Below are positions 40,001 to 45,046 of a DNA stretch of 64,000 nucleotides, in pieces. The stretch is taken from contig OV884059.1 of the NCBI GenBank assembly GCA_930367215.1, positions 62,653,393 to 62,717,392 of the forward strand. Reading direction: 5' to 3'. The notes under the pieces were generated by a model, which was given only the letters and a program-made list of their open reading frames with translations, was not told where the DNA came from and did not search any database. Position 1 is the first letter of the stretch. Every line of letters begins with the position of its first letter. This DNA comes from Pollenia angustigena (Eukaryota; Arthropoda; Insecta; Diptera; Polleniidae). The position numbers were made by a program, and so were the translations under genes.

Positions 40001-40511
40001 TGATATGGAAAAACTTAATAATTTTCTTAAATACTGTATGGAAAAAGGTGATGTAATCGATGGTATTGTTACCAGCGAACCCAGTAAAATGCAGGAATTG
40101 TGGAAAATTCGTGAACTAATTGCTCCAGCATTAGATAAGGATGGCTATTGCTTTAAATATGATGTATCTTTACCATTACGTTTCTTTTACGATATTGTTG
40201 AAGTTCTCGAGAAAAGAGTGGGTCATATGTCAAAGCGTGTTTGTGGTTTCGGACATTTGGGTGATTCGAATCTACATCTGAATGTTTCTTGTGATAATTA
40301 CACACCGGAACTCTTTAAAATGGTGGAGCCCTTCGTTTATGAATATACTTCAAAATTGAAGGGCAGCATTAGTGCCGAACATGGTATAGGCTTTCTTAAG
40401 AAAACATATTTAAAATTCTCCAAAAATCCGGATGCTATCGAAATGATGCGAACAATGAAACAAATATTAGATCCAAATTGTATATTAAATCCTTATAAAA
40501 TAATAAATTAA
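987..40511 (+). CDS. D2hgdh: D-2-hydroxyglutarate dehydrogenase, mitochondrial (5 coding exons, one frame break)
   Basis: FAD-dependent enzyme that oxidises D-2-hydroxyglutarate to 2-oxoglutarate in mitochondria and passes electrons on to ETF (family knowledge). Coding exons 987-1085, 13218-13761, 14150-14318, 14383-14512 and 39938-40511 join to about 504 residues, close to the human length. The start ATG is directly preceded by an in-frame TAG. Residues 1-33 are basic and suit a mitochondrial presequence. Exon 2 carries the FAD-binding PCMH core ([32 protein letters not shown]), exon 3 [11 protein letters not shown], and exon 5 the C-terminal FAD-oxidase part with [11 protein letters not shown] and SAEHGIGF. 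Splice sites are canonical. One oddity: the GGG at 13754-13756 has one base too many for exon 2 to join exon 3 in frame; with two G's the exon would end GLEQ at a CAA/GTGCAA donor. Introns 1 and 4 are packed with transposons. Identity is near certain; whether this copy is functional depends on that single base. Confidence 0.93.
1153..1467. mobile_element. hAT-type MITE, candidate
   Basis: Ends CAGGGCTGTGTTTTTG and (reverse complement of the right end) CAGGGCTGTAAAATTG, the CAGGG-type termini usual for hAT elements. The length is 315 bp with no coding capacity. I could not find an 8-bp target duplication (flanks GTTTTAAT and TAGCCCGC), so the call rests on the termini only. Confidence 0.5.
1755..3406 (+). 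mobile_element. Tc1-like DNA transposon, inactivated
   Basis: Terminal inverted repeats of about 26 bp, CAGTGACTCACAGCTTATTT at 1755 and its reverse complement ending at 3406, match almost perfectly. The right flank is TA; the left flank is TAA, so the TA target duplication is clean on one side only. The 1.65-kb length and the single DD34E transposase reading frame are typical of Tc1 elements. It sits in D2hgdh intron 1 inside the dispersed repeat. Confidence 0.9.
2107..3126 (+). pseudogene. Tc1-like transposase with three in-frame stops
   Basis: From ATG at 2107 a 339-codon frame runs to TAG at 3124-3126. It starts [17 protein letters not shown] and has an N-terminal helix-turn-helix ([17 protein letters not shown]) and a DD34E catalytic core: FADES around codon 152, [10 protein letters not shown] around codon 243, and [11 protein letters not shown] around codon 278, with 34 residues between the second D and the E. 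Three premature stops interrupt it: TAG 2218-2220, TAA 2356-2358 and TAA 3055-3057. There is no frameshift, so decay seems to be by point mutation. The longest intact piece (from 2467) still has all three acidic residues but cannot make the DNA-binding domain. Confidence 0.92.
3407..3814. other. Intron sequence of unknown origin
   Basis: Contains a loose duplication of CTACTAATTATAACTTCGATTA (about 3432 and 3513) and GTTAGTGTGTTTATG (3474, 3551). No open frame or TIR was recognised. It probably belongs to a repeat into which the Tc1 element jumped, since AAGCGAGCGATTTAAG before the Tc1 and CAAGCTCGCTTAGAAC after it look related. Confidence 0.35.
3815..4390 (+). mobile_element. TIR element with tRNA-like boxes, copy 1
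   Basis: A 576-bp unit bounded by CCCAGCAAAAACTTTACTTA and, inverted, CCCAGCAAAAACTTTGCTTA. It has no coding capacity. It contains A-rich tracts and, at 4029-4101, a tRNA-like segment. A near-identical copy lies inverted at 4839-5421. No target duplication is evident at this copy (flanks GATTAA and AAGTAA). Confidence 0.75.
4029..4101 (+). other. tRNA-like segment with RNA polymerase III box-like motifs (copy 1)
   Basis: Reads GCCCCGG, then a box-A-like TAGACTAGCTGGTAG, then GAGGTT and a box-B-like GGATCAAATCC within the perfect stem GCGGGAT/ATCCCGC. The D-arm side forms an extended 10-bp stem TAGACTAGCT/AGCTAGTCTA, unlike a real tRNA, and the acceptor ends do not pair. It is therefore a tRNA-derived (SINE-like) module rather than a functional tRNA gene. 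Confidence 0.55.
4839..5421 (-). mobile_element. TIR element with tRNA-like boxes, copy 2 (inverted)
   Basis: Near-identical inverted copy of 3815-4390, bounded by the same CCCAGCAAAAACTTT termini. Its tRNA-like segment is at about 5139-5212 on the minus strand. Flanks CCTTA and TAATTT would allow a TA or TTA/TAA target duplication, and the paired dispersed repeat at about 38600 runs across the site without it, supporting an insertion here. High identity between copies implies recent activity or gene conversion. Confidence 0.75.
5139..5212 (-). other. tRNA-like segment (copy 2)
   Basis: Same box-A-like and box-B-like arrangement as at 4029-4101, with no difference that I could see in either box or in the T-arm stem GCGGGAT/ATCCCGC. 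Confidence 0.5.
6071..6778. other. Intron sequence, fly repeat remnants
   Basis: AT-rich sequence with phrases such as TTTGTGAAGATCG and CACCAAATTTCGTAAAGATT that recur in the window (for example near 29650 and 41250), a sign of an old dispersed repeat. No coding sequence was recognised. Confidence 0.4.
6779..7600 (+). pseudogene. Non-LTR retrotransposon reverse transcriptase fragment
   Basis: Pieces of a LINE reverse transcriptase appear in shifting frames: a linker with [12 protein letters not shown] and [14 protein letters not shown], then EKLPEEW and [20 protein letters not shown], then RQQAGF and [12 protein letters not shown], then [13 protein letters not shown]. These correspond to RT palm/finger motifs in the right order, so this is a 5'- and 3'-truncated copy with several frameshifts and stops. 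The catalytic Y/FxDD motif is not preserved in what I can read. I cannot assign the clade with confidence. Confidence 0.8.
7799..8167 (+). CDS. GIY-YIG endonuclease domain of a Penelope-like element
   Basis: 122 codons, intact. [11 protein letters not shown] begins the nuclease, followed by the [20 protein letters not shown] core: the YEI (GIY-like) and YVG (YIG-like) motifs, the conserved Arg and the EH pair. In Penelope-like elements this domain follows the reverse transcriptase and nicks target DNA (family knowledge). The first ATG here lies within what would be the RT-EN linker, so this is the C-terminal part of a longer protein and is unlikely to be made on its own. Confidence 0.8.
   Translation: MTKTKIENYDRSNVVYEIKCEGNNDETCGKVYVGTTKRNLATRINEHKADIDKLKYSTALALHCIDNKHTPNLNDVKVLDVERRVNRRFTLESLRIQERLNTAVNKKDDKDRTNANYTIAIL
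8441..8490 (+). ncRNA. Hammerhead-ribozyme-like fold of the Penelope-like element
   Basis: CTGAAGA at 8449-8455, helix II GTAGG (8457-8461) with CCTAC (8469-8473), then GAAACGTC at 8474-8481. Penelope-like elements are known to carry hammerhead motifs in their terminal repeats. There is an extra A (8456) between the CUGANGA core and helix II, so activity is doubtful; the arrangement and the GAAAC/GUC part fit. Helix I (UCC with GGA) is only about 3 bp. Confidence 0.5.
8546..9961. other. Intron sequence, no gene seen
   Basis: A 131-codon frame (9150-9545) has no recognisable domain and low-complexity hydrophobic stretches; I regard it as chance. The end (about 9870-9957, GAAGCTATCTTTCCCTCAAC onward) is a direct copy of about 12485-12570, so an old repeat is present, and the pogo-like element at 9962 jumped into it. 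Confidence 0.45.
10317..10440 (+). pseudogene. Remnant of pogo/CENP-B-type DNA-binding domain
   Basis: [20 protein letters not shown], then [19 protein letters not shown], resembles the N-terminal helix-turn-helix of pogo and CENP-B proteins (pattern: K..v...ienG.s..eIakk.gls.sTls...k). No transposase catalytic part follows before the right TIR. This is the residue of an internal deletion of an autonomous pogo-like transposon. Confidence 0.6.
10462..10608. repeat. Small foldback MITE nested in the pogo-like element
   Basis: Arms GGGTCGTCACCTGACAATTT and, inverted, GGGTCTTCACCTGACAATTT, with the match continuing through TTTGT, the CAAACGTCAAA region and CATATA. Total about 147 bp, hairpin-forming. 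No target duplication was identified. Confidence 0.65.
11126..12208. mobile_element. Harbinger-like MITE interrupted by a solo LTR
   Basis: Termini TACCATGTTCACACGG and, inverted, TGCTATGTTCATACGA, with a 3-bp target duplication TAA at 11123-11125 and 12209-12211. The copy of the host repeat at 35660-35790 (AAGTGAAACTTAAGTCACC) shows the empty site. Interior motifs GTTTCGCTCTC and GAGAGCGAAAC pair. About 465 bp remain once the LTR at 11402-12019 is removed. Confidence 0.75.
11402..12019 (-). repeat. Solo LTR of a Gypsy element
   Basis: Begins TGTTACG and ends CGTAACA, 618 bp. Read on the minus strand it starts TGTTACGAAAGTAAC and contains AAGAACTCGCAACGGTTTAT near its end, related to the LTRs at 45047 and 48203 (AAGAACTCACCGGTTTAT). 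Flanks ATAT and GTAT would be a slightly diverged 4-bp duplication. No internal region remains, as expected after LTR-LTR recombination. Confidence 0.75.
12209..13217. other. End of intron 1
   Basis: Holds the second copy (about 12485-12600) of the repeat seen at 9870-9957 plus 10770-10800, here uninterrupted. The rest is AT-rich without a recognised gene. The D2hgdh exon 2 acceptor lies at its end. Confidence 0.5.
13218..13761 (+). CDS. D2hgdh: D2hgdh exon 2 (FAD-binding domain; extra G near its end)
   Basis: The acceptor TTTACAG ends at 13217; the exon reads [13 protein letters not shown] and continues through the PCMH-type FAD domain to NLHGSVLGL. The donor is inferred as CAA/GTGCAA with GT at 13762. 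In the frame given, codons after TTG at 13752-13754 read GGA ACA and do not fit exon 3; dropping one G from 13754-13756 gives GAA CAA, as expected for the family (GVEA or LEVV in relatives). A 34-bp tandem duplication (13756-13816) repeats this donor. Confidence 0.85.
13756..13816. repeat. 34-bp tandem duplication across the exon 2 donor
   Basis: The motif GAACAAGTGCAATATATTTA starts at 13756 and again at 13790 (period 34, about 1.8 copies). Each copy contains the CAA/GTGCAAT splice donor, giving two identical donor sites 34 bp apart. Confidence 0.9.
13814..14101. mobile_element. pogo/Tigger-like MITE in intron 2
   Basis: TIRs CAGTGAGTCCTCGATTAT and, inverted, CAGTGGGACCTCGATTAA, flanked by TA on each side (13812-13813 and 14102-14103). 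It is 288 bp without coding capacity. CAGT...CCTCGATTA termini with a TA duplication are typical of pogo/Tigger-type elements. It fills most of the 388-bp intron and starts only 52 bp after the splice donor. Confidence 0.8.
14150..14318 (+). CDS. D2hgdh: D2hgdh exon 3
   Basis: The acceptor AATTAG ends at 14149. The exon reads [11 protein letters not shown], then [19 protein letters not shown], and ends in phase 1 at a GTAAAT donor (14319) within NLCFLG. It includes the conserved GSEGTLG segment of the FAD-binding domain. Confidence 0.9.
14383..14512 (+). CDS. D2hgdh: D2hgdh exon 4
   Basis: Short 64-bp intron before it (14319-14382), acceptor TTTAG, then [23 protein letters not shown] in agreement with the human VLQTF..C..MLGEI segment. 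It ends in phase 2 at a GTATGA donor (14513) that opens the 25.4-kb intron 4. Confidence 0.9.
14800..15150 (+). repeat. Common fly interspersed repeat
   Basis: Begins AAATAAGTAAGAGCGCTATA, then TTCGGCTATGCCGAA and TTTGATACCCTCCACC, and contains CGAACAGACGGACATTGCTC and CATAAGGAGCAAAAGGC. I know this wording from fly genomes as an abundant non-coding repeat; its class is not certain to me. Confidence 0.5.
15470..16295 (+). repeat. Interspersed repeat with microsatellite tail, copy A
   Basis: Starts CGACTAGCTGACCCGGTCCG and ends in ACATACATACATCCTATTTT followed by TATATAGATAGATAGAT. Inside, a module of about 250 bp (AAAAGTGGGCG, ATTTTCTTTCG, ATCGATGGAGCCGTTTT) is repeated. An inverted relative lies at 21285-21900. 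The tail and lack of TIRs suggest a non-LTR-derived element; no coding sequence was recognised. Confidence 0.6.
16490..16520. promoter_or_regulatory. Paired DRE-like palindromes
   Basis: GTATCGATATCG and CTATCGATAGT lie within 31 bp. TATCGATA is the core of the DNA-replication-related element bound by DREF in Drosophila promoters. No transcript start or exon is recognisable beside it, so promoter function is only a possibility. Confidence 0.3.
17490..17600 (-). other. tRNA-derived (SINE-like) remnant
   Basis: On the minus strand the sequence has a box-A-like GATTGAGTGGTTGCAATCG and an exact box-B-like GGGGTTCGATCCCC. The 3' CCACGTC has no complementary acceptor 5' strand, so it is not a tRNA gene. 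What follows on the minus strand (AAGAATGAAAGATTATCAAT) is AT-rich, as in SINE bodies. Confidence 0.5.
18104..20968 (-). mobile_element. hAT transposon with perfect target duplication, inactivated
   Basis: Exact 8-bp duplication GTATACCT at 18096-18103 and 20969-20976. Ends CAGTGATGCCAACTCTTG and, inverted, CAGCGTTGCCATTTTGGT. The 2.9-kb element contains one transposase gene on the minus strand, broken by a frameshift and a stop. It lies in D2hgdh intron 4. Confidence 0.93.
18535..20513 (-). pseudogene. hAT transposase, broken
   Basis: From ATG at 20513 the frame gives [20 protein letters not shown], a BED-like zinc finger (CFCCNCEV...[11 protein letters not shown]), then [30 protein letters not shown] and NTRWLS, up to a stop at 19140. 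The C-terminal dimerisation domain ([35 protein letters not shown]) is in a second piece ending at 18535. They are linked by [14 protein letters not shown] in a shifted frame after the A-run at about 19143-19150, then a TAG near 19057. The usual DESTD motif reads SEGTD, so the first catalytic Asp appears to be lost as well. Inactive by three independent signs. Confidence 0.9.
21285..21900 (-). repeat. Interspersed repeat, copy B (inverted relative of 15470-16295)
   Basis: Contains GCGGGTGACACTGTGAAGTC, the GGCGGAGGGGCGTGGC stretch and the AAACGGCTCCATCGATTTGA module, and ends TCTGTCGGGTCAGCTAGTTA, the reverse complement of the start of copy A. It lacks the microsatellite tail. Confidence 0.6.
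22016..23986. mobile_element. Non-autonomous hAT element
   Basis: Ends CAGTGATGCCAGAAGTGCAG and, inverted, CAGTGTTGCCAGAACTTTTA. Flanking 8-mers GACCCTGC (22008-22015) and GACCCAGC (23987-23994) differ at one base, as expected for an older hAT duplication. No transposase is left in 1.97 kb; a run of about 22 A lies near 23485. The remaining open frames are short and chance-like. Confidence 0.82.
24105..24155. repeat. Perfect 20-bp hairpin
   Basis: ACACAAGCTGATTCCTCTGT (24105-24124) and its exact reverse complement (24136-24155) are separated by an 11-base loop. Directly after it comes CAGTGTTGCCAAT, a hAT-like terminal motif, so it may be part of a degraded element. Confidence 0.8.
26127..26769 (-). 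pseudogene. Unrecognised degraded coding sequence
   Basis: Three overlapping minus-strand pieces in different frames read as one decayed protein: first [20 protein letters not shown] and [14 protein letters not shown], then [20 protein letters not shown], then [20 protein letters not shown] and [14 protein letters not shown] / [14 protein letters not shown]. The joins (about 26460 and about 26200) look like small frameshifts. I do not recognise the family. It sits within a TIR-bounded element, so transposon-encoded is the best guess. Confidence 0.4.
27364..27655. repeat. Foldback with about 90-bp arms
   Basis: CGGCACAAATTCGGCTGAAT... and the reverse complement CGGCACAAATTGGGCTTAAT... stay paired through AATTCTGCGGTGGTGCTT with a handful of mismatches, around a spacer of roughly 115 bp. 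Transcribed as part of intron 4 it would form a long, nearly perfect hairpin. Confidence 0.8.
28306..29984. other. Intron sequence, low complexity, no gene
   Basis: Between about 28600 and 29130 there are repeated short phrases such as AAATTAGCGAAAAT and GGCAAAAATTCG. Short frames at 29278 and 29507 have no recognisable domain. The last part (about 29900-29984, AGGCAAATATTT) resembles the inner edge of the Harbinger-like outer element. Confidence 0.4.
30067..33693 (+). mobile_element. Full-length hAT transposon with intact transposase
   Basis: Exact 8-bp duplication TCCTAGAC at 30059-30066 and 33694-33701. Ends CAGGGATATCAGCGCC and, inverted, CAGTGATGTCAATTAT (10 of the first 13 match). The CAGGGATATC...TTGCACAA start motif recurs inside at 30371 (CAGGGATTTCCATTTC) and 31228 (CAGGGAAATCCATTTC), which may be subterminal transposase-binding repeats. 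It carries one uninterrupted transposase gene and could be autonomous. Confidence 0.9.
31354..33078 (+). CDS. hAT transposase, intact
   Basis: 574 codons with no stop or frameshift; TAA lies directly before the ATG in frame. N-terminal C2H2/BED-like finger (CLLCFKTF...LKRHYDHFH, residues 19-42). RNase-H-like catalytic core: CLDESTDI (first Asp about 168), [20 protein letters not shown] (second Asp about 234), FHCIIHQ (about 260), [14 protein letters not shown] (about 321). C-terminal dimerisation helix region [20 protein letters not shown] and [13 protein letters not shown] (about 515-560). The protein resembles the zinc-finger hAT proteins related to GTF2IRD2/SCAND3-like transposases (family memory). 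It would cut and paste elements with the TIRs described. It lies sense within D2hgdh intron 4. Confidence 0.9.
   Translation: MMPYKKYFMIKNAFNYFQCLLCFKTFELKRLYTLKRHYDHFHNDIKQYEVKERENQYKIKKKVYLDSLKSCVSQEEEHEDRVEELKIEISNLLTLEIVKQGRPFFDGAFIKKLFNAVLEKLKIDCSVIKTLPMSRNSVVKRTSILAAHIQSVIREKLKNCEYFSFCLDESTDINDLCQLVICVRCIDSEYNVFETMYSLETFYGNVTGKVLYDVVFENLISVTQASKLAGVCTDGANVMAGKYEGFVGQLKQNGIDVHAFHCIIHQSMFASKCISDHAAIKTAERIINRIRGGHHSLTHRKFVSFLKNVNANHHDLKMFTEVRWLSRGDCLNRLFDLRKEVLRFWETENLDECELIQLNDYELILDLAFLADTSSILNELNLELQGKGNNLSDIYTIVFNFKTKLFLLTNEINNEDFSNFPKTLLIYDKEKYLKKSEYLAIFENLFYNFQDRFQDFEDIKPLLNIFQNPFKCDIASYEFSIQSELIILRSEINPPDRENIIEFWKNLDGALYPILKKNSFKCLSLFSSTYLCEQIFSDLKYICSKQRNKLTSANLKNVLLLRNCNINLEDIIGQ
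34199..36478. other. Intron 4 sequence, repeats, no gene
   Basis: After the right end of the outer element (34359) the DNA is AT-rich with a short CA run (34542-34556). About 35655-35790 (ACTTATGGCCAATTTACAGG to AAGTCACCGATGTGG) is a direct copy of the repeat at about 11026-11125 plus 12209-12225. Phrases at 35980-36370 (GAAAATGGCCAT, GACAGTTTATCGG) form a loose inverted pair. No coding sequence was recognised. Confidence 0.45.
36479..36748. mobile_element. Harbinger-like MITE, 270 bp
   Basis: Ends AGGCCCAACCACAATGTG and, inverted, AGGCTCAACCATAATATG, flanked by TTA on both sides (36476-36478 and 36749-36751). No coding capacity. TTA duplication and TIR form suit PIF/Harbinger-type elements. 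Confidence 0.75.
37490..39190 (-). repeat. Dispersed repeat, inverted partner of 1477-6070
   Basis: Reverse complement of blocks spread over 1477-6070, here interrupted only by the MITE at 37829-38438. Shared landmarks are ATCTCAGCCATTTG, AGTCGAAACAAATTTG, the CTGGCAGCGCTG/CAGGGCTGCCAG pair, and GAAACTTTTCGCAAAAC. No coding sequence was recognised. It lies just before D2hgdh exon 5. Confidence 0.7.
37829..38438. mobile_element. MITE with GGCCCATAA termini
   Basis: Ends GGCCCATAATCATAGTCA and, inverted, GGCCCATAACTATAGTCA. The uninterrupted repeat in intron 1 (about 5590) shows the empty site, giving a 3-bp duplication ATT. Length 610 bp, non-coding. Confidence 0.75.
39191..39937. other. End of intron 4
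   Basis: AT-rich with no recognised gene; a 99-codon frame at 39048-39347 overlaps the dispersed repeat and looks fortuitous. A cryptic-looking polypyrimidine stretch precedes the exon 5 acceptor. Confidence 0.4.
39938..40511 (+). CDS. D2hgdh: D2hgdh exon 5 (C-terminal FAD-oxidase domain)
   Basis: Acceptor CACTACAG ends at 39937. The exon completes an Arg codon and reads [20 protein letters not shown], the substrate/FAD domain with [28 protein letters not shown] and SAEHGIGF, and ends [13 protein letters not shown]. All expected C-terminal motifs are present and the frame is clean for 190 codons, which argues that selection has kept this exon intact. Confidence 0.95.
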
Positions 40512-40709
40512 AATGTTTCTGTTTCAAAAATCAAATTAATTAGAGTTGTTAGCGTAATAATTGTATCGTAGGTCTGCAATTTAAAATATATACAATAATA
40601 ATTTTCCAACATAATCAAGTATAATCAGTCAAGATCAACCATAATTATTAGCTTACTGATGGGTCTAGTTGTATGTTTTTTATAAAAACGAGAGGAATTA
40701 TGGAGCGTG

Positions 40710-40715
40710 AATAAA
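40710..40715 (+). terminator. Candidate poly(A) signal of D2hgdh
   Basis: AATAAA about 200 bp after the stop codon, the first canonical hexamer downstream. A second one is at about 40801 (TTAATAAAAT). Confidence 0.45.
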
Positions 40716-43372
40716 ATGTTATATCGAGCCCATTCCACATAAAAGATTAAGCGACAGAAACAAAATTTAATTTTTTAGATCTTGTTTTAATTCAGTGTAT
40801 TAATAAAATTTAGGATAAAGGTTTTGTTTTGTCCAATGCATGAAATGAACCTAATTTTTTTACATACTAGTAGGATAACGGCTATTTTTCCTGCACCCGT
40901 ATTCCGAAATTCTAGGCGATAAAGCTAAATCTCGATCGCTAAATGCCTTAGAGAATACAAAATTTAAACATTTTAGCGATGACATTAAATGCTTTAATTG
41001 TGGCGAATGGCATGGTATTGCCAAATTTAACAAACGTCCATTGCGTAATTTATTGCATTCGTAGCCAAAATCGCAAAATCAACTTTATAGAACTATACCG
41101 AATACGGCCACTGATTGCTCTTTTTTCGGTCACTCTGATGACATAGTGAAGAAGATTGTGTCGGTTGAGGTAACATACTCTTACATTTTATTGTGTTTTA
41201 AACTTGTTCTGTCATAGTTACATAAGACTAAGAATCACACTACCAAATTTTGTGAAGATTGGTCCAACAACACCATGCCATTTTGTGATAATATTTCCAC
41301 AATTCACCATATTTCTCATATTAAGCGGGCTTTCTAATGGGCTTTAAAACTCTAACAAAGTACAATTCTGTATTAAAAATTTGTTCAATTAAATTTTTCT
41401 AAAACTAAAATCCTCTAGTAATTTTTGTGATGGTCGACCACAAACTGCCATAGGTCGAATATAAAGCCCATATACAAAACCACTTTAATACGAAACGAAT
41501 TGAGATTTTTATTGAAATTAGGCCTTATTTATTTTTTACTTTTTTTCTCATTATTTATTTGTTGAATTTTCTTATATAAAATATGAACCGACAATAATTA
41601 ATGAGCTATCAATAATTATCTTATGTCCTTATGTTCCCCTTTAAGGTTTATGTTCACACATGTTGGTGTTAAGCGCTCTTTTAATCGGATGAGTTCTGTA
41701 GTATCTCTTCTCCTTATTTCCAACTAGTGGATTTGGGTTAATGCAAGCCTTTTTAAATATTTTACTGCAAACTTCGTAATCATAGTTATTACTAATGGCG
41801 CATTAGAGTGGTTCGAAAAAAAAATTTTTTGTCAGTCCCCCCTAGGATTAAAGATAATGTAAAAACAATTCCAAAAATTATATTTTTATTTTTTTGCCAC
41901 GCCTAGAAATACCGCCCTTTTAGTTTTTTGTTCGCTGTGTCGCCATTTTTAGTCCGATCATAACATTTTGTATATCGGTGTTAATGGCTCTGTAAGGGCT
42001 ACATTACATTTCCTTTAAGCAAGGTTAAACCTTTTTCTAATATGCGCAGTCGTTTTAAAAATATAAAATAGCGCCTAGGATGCTCCTAAGCCCCACTTTA
42101 TTTTTCATATCCATAATATGTTTTTTAACATACCTACCCGCTATCTTCATTCCTTAACGGGGCGCCAATACAAAATGTTTAATACAGACTAGAAATATAT
42201 TGAAGAAAAAGTCCCATAACTGCCCAGGAGTCGCCCAAGGGAGATATAATGTATGACCGACCTCAATTAGTTTTTTGCATTGTTTAAAAAACTGGTTTTT
42301 AATCCTTAACATTTTCTTGAGACATACTTGCCCTTTATCTCCACTTCTTAGGCGGCTCTCATACAAATTTTGCGTTTTATAAAATTCTTAAATTTAATTC
42401 TGTGGTTTTCATGGGTAACCGCGTTTGTCTCAAAATCAAATTTTTCAGGAGATCCGAAAAAGCATTCTACATCAAACTATGGGCAAGATTTTGAACATTT
42501 TGAAATTGGTCATTACGTTAAAAAATGACGTTGGTCCATAATTTTTTAGAAATTTTAAGAACCATGTAAAAGACGTTTAAAATTAAGCAATATGGCATCA
42601 ACGTCTCAAGGTCGAAAAAATGGACACACGCGGTTATCCATAAAAACCACAGAATTTTGAATAAAGTCAGAAGTTGTAAACAGATTTTAATCATTTATGG
42701 CTTGTTTTTGTTGCAACTTGGTTTTTTATATGTCTAGAAAATTACAGCATAGCTGCATTTTCAAATTTTTTATGAATTTTAACAAACAAAAAAATTAAAA
42801 ATTGTTCATAGTTCATATTTGAAAAAAAGTTTGACTTTACTTAAAGGTTTAAAGGTAAGTGTATAGTTTAACTTTACTTAAAGGTTTAAAGGTAATTATA
42901 TTGCGGAATTTCGGTTTTTTTTAGTTTTTTTCAATAAACAAAAACGTTTTTTATTTACGGGAATATGTATATGTTTGTTGTTTCGAAAAAATCGTATATC
43001 TCGAAAACAAGAGCATACCAAAAAAAAAAAACGGTTAGCACCACTGAATTCAGCGTTTCAGAATTCGATTAAAATCCCATTTTCGATTAAAAAAATAATA
43101 GATCAGCCGGGCATCTGTTTTTTTGAACTAGCACAGTGTCACATGTAATTGTGCATGACTGTCAAAATTTCTGTTTTACATTATGTTCATAATATTCGGT
43201 CACAAACGTAAATGTAATTTGCTTCTGACATTGTCGCTGTTTCTTTAAGTTCAAAGAAACCAATAAGGGATATTTTAATGGTGAAATAGTCATACATATA
43301 TTAATATTGGAAAATATTTACTTCAGCCGGCTAATGATTCAGTCCATAGTTGACCGCCGCTGACGGTTTCTT
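40716..43372. other. Intergenic sequence, no gene seen
   Basis: Loose inverted phrases CCCGTATTCCGAAATTC (40907) and ACCGAATACGGCC (about 41096) may be ends of an old MITE. The rest contains short repeats such as TTTACTTAAAGGTTTAAAGG (duplicated at 42836 and 42873). No long open frame or domain. Confidence 0.4.
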
Positions 43373-43380
43373 CCCGGCAT

Positions 43381-43969
43381 CAGGGTTGTTAGATTTTTTG
43401 AGCTCCATCGCCAAACCGGATGTCAGAAATCGCCAAACGTCGGTTTTGTTCAGTTTTTGTACAATTTTCTTTCTTTTAAATTAAATTTCGCATACAAAAA
43501 ACGATAGTATAATTTTTCAGTCAAAAATCGCCAAAAACTGAGAAAAAATACAAAAACGTCGCCGAAGTAAATTTTTTGTTTCTGTAATTTTTTTTAAATA
43601 ACATAAAATGGAGATCATAGGTACATATATGTATTCAGTTAAAAACTTAAATTAAGTACACAAGTCCATAAGATCTTACACTTCAGCCTCACGGATTTCA
43701 TTACTGGAGTTTTGACATTCATACTATTAGAATTAAATAGCGACTGAATATAAAATTCACTTAATATGTTTTTTTATATTAGTAATGATAACAAAAAATG
43801 ACAAGTTGTTAAACAAAATTGCCGAAATAATATAAATGGGAACAATAGCCAAGTTAATCGCCAGTTATATCAGAAATCACCATAAAAGTCGCCAAATGGA
43901 AAATCCCATCGCCAAACACGTTTCAAAATCGCCATGTTTAGCGAGAAATCGCTATATCTGACAGCACTG
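43381..43969. mobile_element. hAT MITE with perfect target duplication
   Basis: Exact 8-bp duplication CCCGGCAT at 43373-43380 and 43970-43977. Ends CAGGGTTGTTAGATTTTT and, inverted, CAGTGCTGTCAGATATAG. The 589-bp interior has repeated ATCGCCAAA and GTCGCC phrases and no coding capacity. Removing it joins 43372 to 43970 inside a short open frame (next entry). Confidence 0.9.
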
Positions 43970-43976
43970 CCCGGCA

Positions 43977-44189
43977 TTGACTTTTGACGCAGCTGGCTTA
44001 TCAAAAGAAAATATTGCACACAACAAAAAAGTCGTACCTCATGAGCTGCGCATAAAAACACAACCCTACAAGAATAGTGACGGTCATTTGACCTATTATA
44101 TGACCAACATTGCTGATACAGATATCGGTCATCGCGTAGAACAAAGTTTCTATCATTTTCTTAAGGCCAACGTGAAAAAAATGACCTAA
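43977..44189 (+). pseudogene. Unrecognised coding-like fragment
   Basis: A 70-codon frame starting TTG: TFDAAGLSKENIAHNKKVVP, then HELRIKTQPYKNSDGHLTYY, ending FLKANVKKMT. The amino-acid mix is that of a soluble globular protein and unlike the AT-driven frames around it, so it may be an exon or retrocopy fragment of a host gene. Without the MITE the frame would extend left about a dozen codons (AADGFFPA) to a TAG. I do not recognise the protein and do not propose a function. Confidence 0.4.
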
Positions 44190-44288
44190 ACTTTTGTGTA
44201 CGTGTGATTTTGCATCCTTCTTTAACCTATGAATTTTGTGGTAGATAAAACATATATCTGAGCTGTTTACTCTTATACTCTTTACATA

Positions 44289-44378
44289 TCAGTACTGATG
44301 TATAAACCGGACACAGCTGACTAGTCAGTACTGATGCATATACCGGCCACAGCTGACTAGTCAGTACTGATGCATATA
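44289..44378. repeat. 36-bp tandem repeat, 2.5 copies
   Basis: Units start TCAGTACTGATG at 44289, 44325 and 44361 and include GGCCACAGCTGACTAG. Each unit contains two palindromes, TCAGTACTGA and CAGCTG. Confidence 0.8.
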
Positions 44379-45046
44379 GTCGTCATTGTTGACGTACTTT
44401 TTAGCTTAAATAAAACACGATTTATTTTATTCAGTTCTCATACATATTTTTGTTTTTTATTTAAAATAAAATTCAATATTTGTTCGTTTTACAAAATAAA
44501 TTAAATAAATAAATAATTATTTTTTGACCTATGAGGTAATTTAAATTTTATAAAGCTTTTTTGCAATAGTCCCAACTTCAATATTTTACTTGGTTTTTGC
44601 TTAAGTCAACCTTTGGTTAACATTGATGCTATAGATAAGTACATATACTAAGGAATGATCCTATACACTACCAGAATATCTTCCCTGTGGTAAATAAAAT
44701 AGTCAGTTGCAAAAAACACTAACTATAAATTAATTATTTTTCAAATTACTACAAATTGGTTTAAATCTCATGCAGATATCAACCAAACATATTGCATATA
44801 GGCACACATAAAACACAAATAGAAACAAAATAATTAAAACATGCATGCCATGAAGTCAAATGGAAAAAATATACACAAACAAATTAAAATAATAATAATA
44901 ATTGAAAATAATTCAAAATGAAAGCAACACAAATCTGTTTATGTACAAGAAATTATGTAGCGTATTTATTTTAGCACTATTTAAACATCATCATTTAAAG
45001 CAATTTGATGCAAAATCTTCTTAAATAATAATTTTGATATACATAT

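Noticed and set aside
40900..41110. Possible MITE with CCCGTATTCCG and CCGAATACGG ends
   Set aside because: Arms match over about a dozen bases only, with no target duplication.
42154..42366. 70-codon minus-strand frame
   Set aside because: No homology recognised, and it lies in a low-complexity intergenic region.
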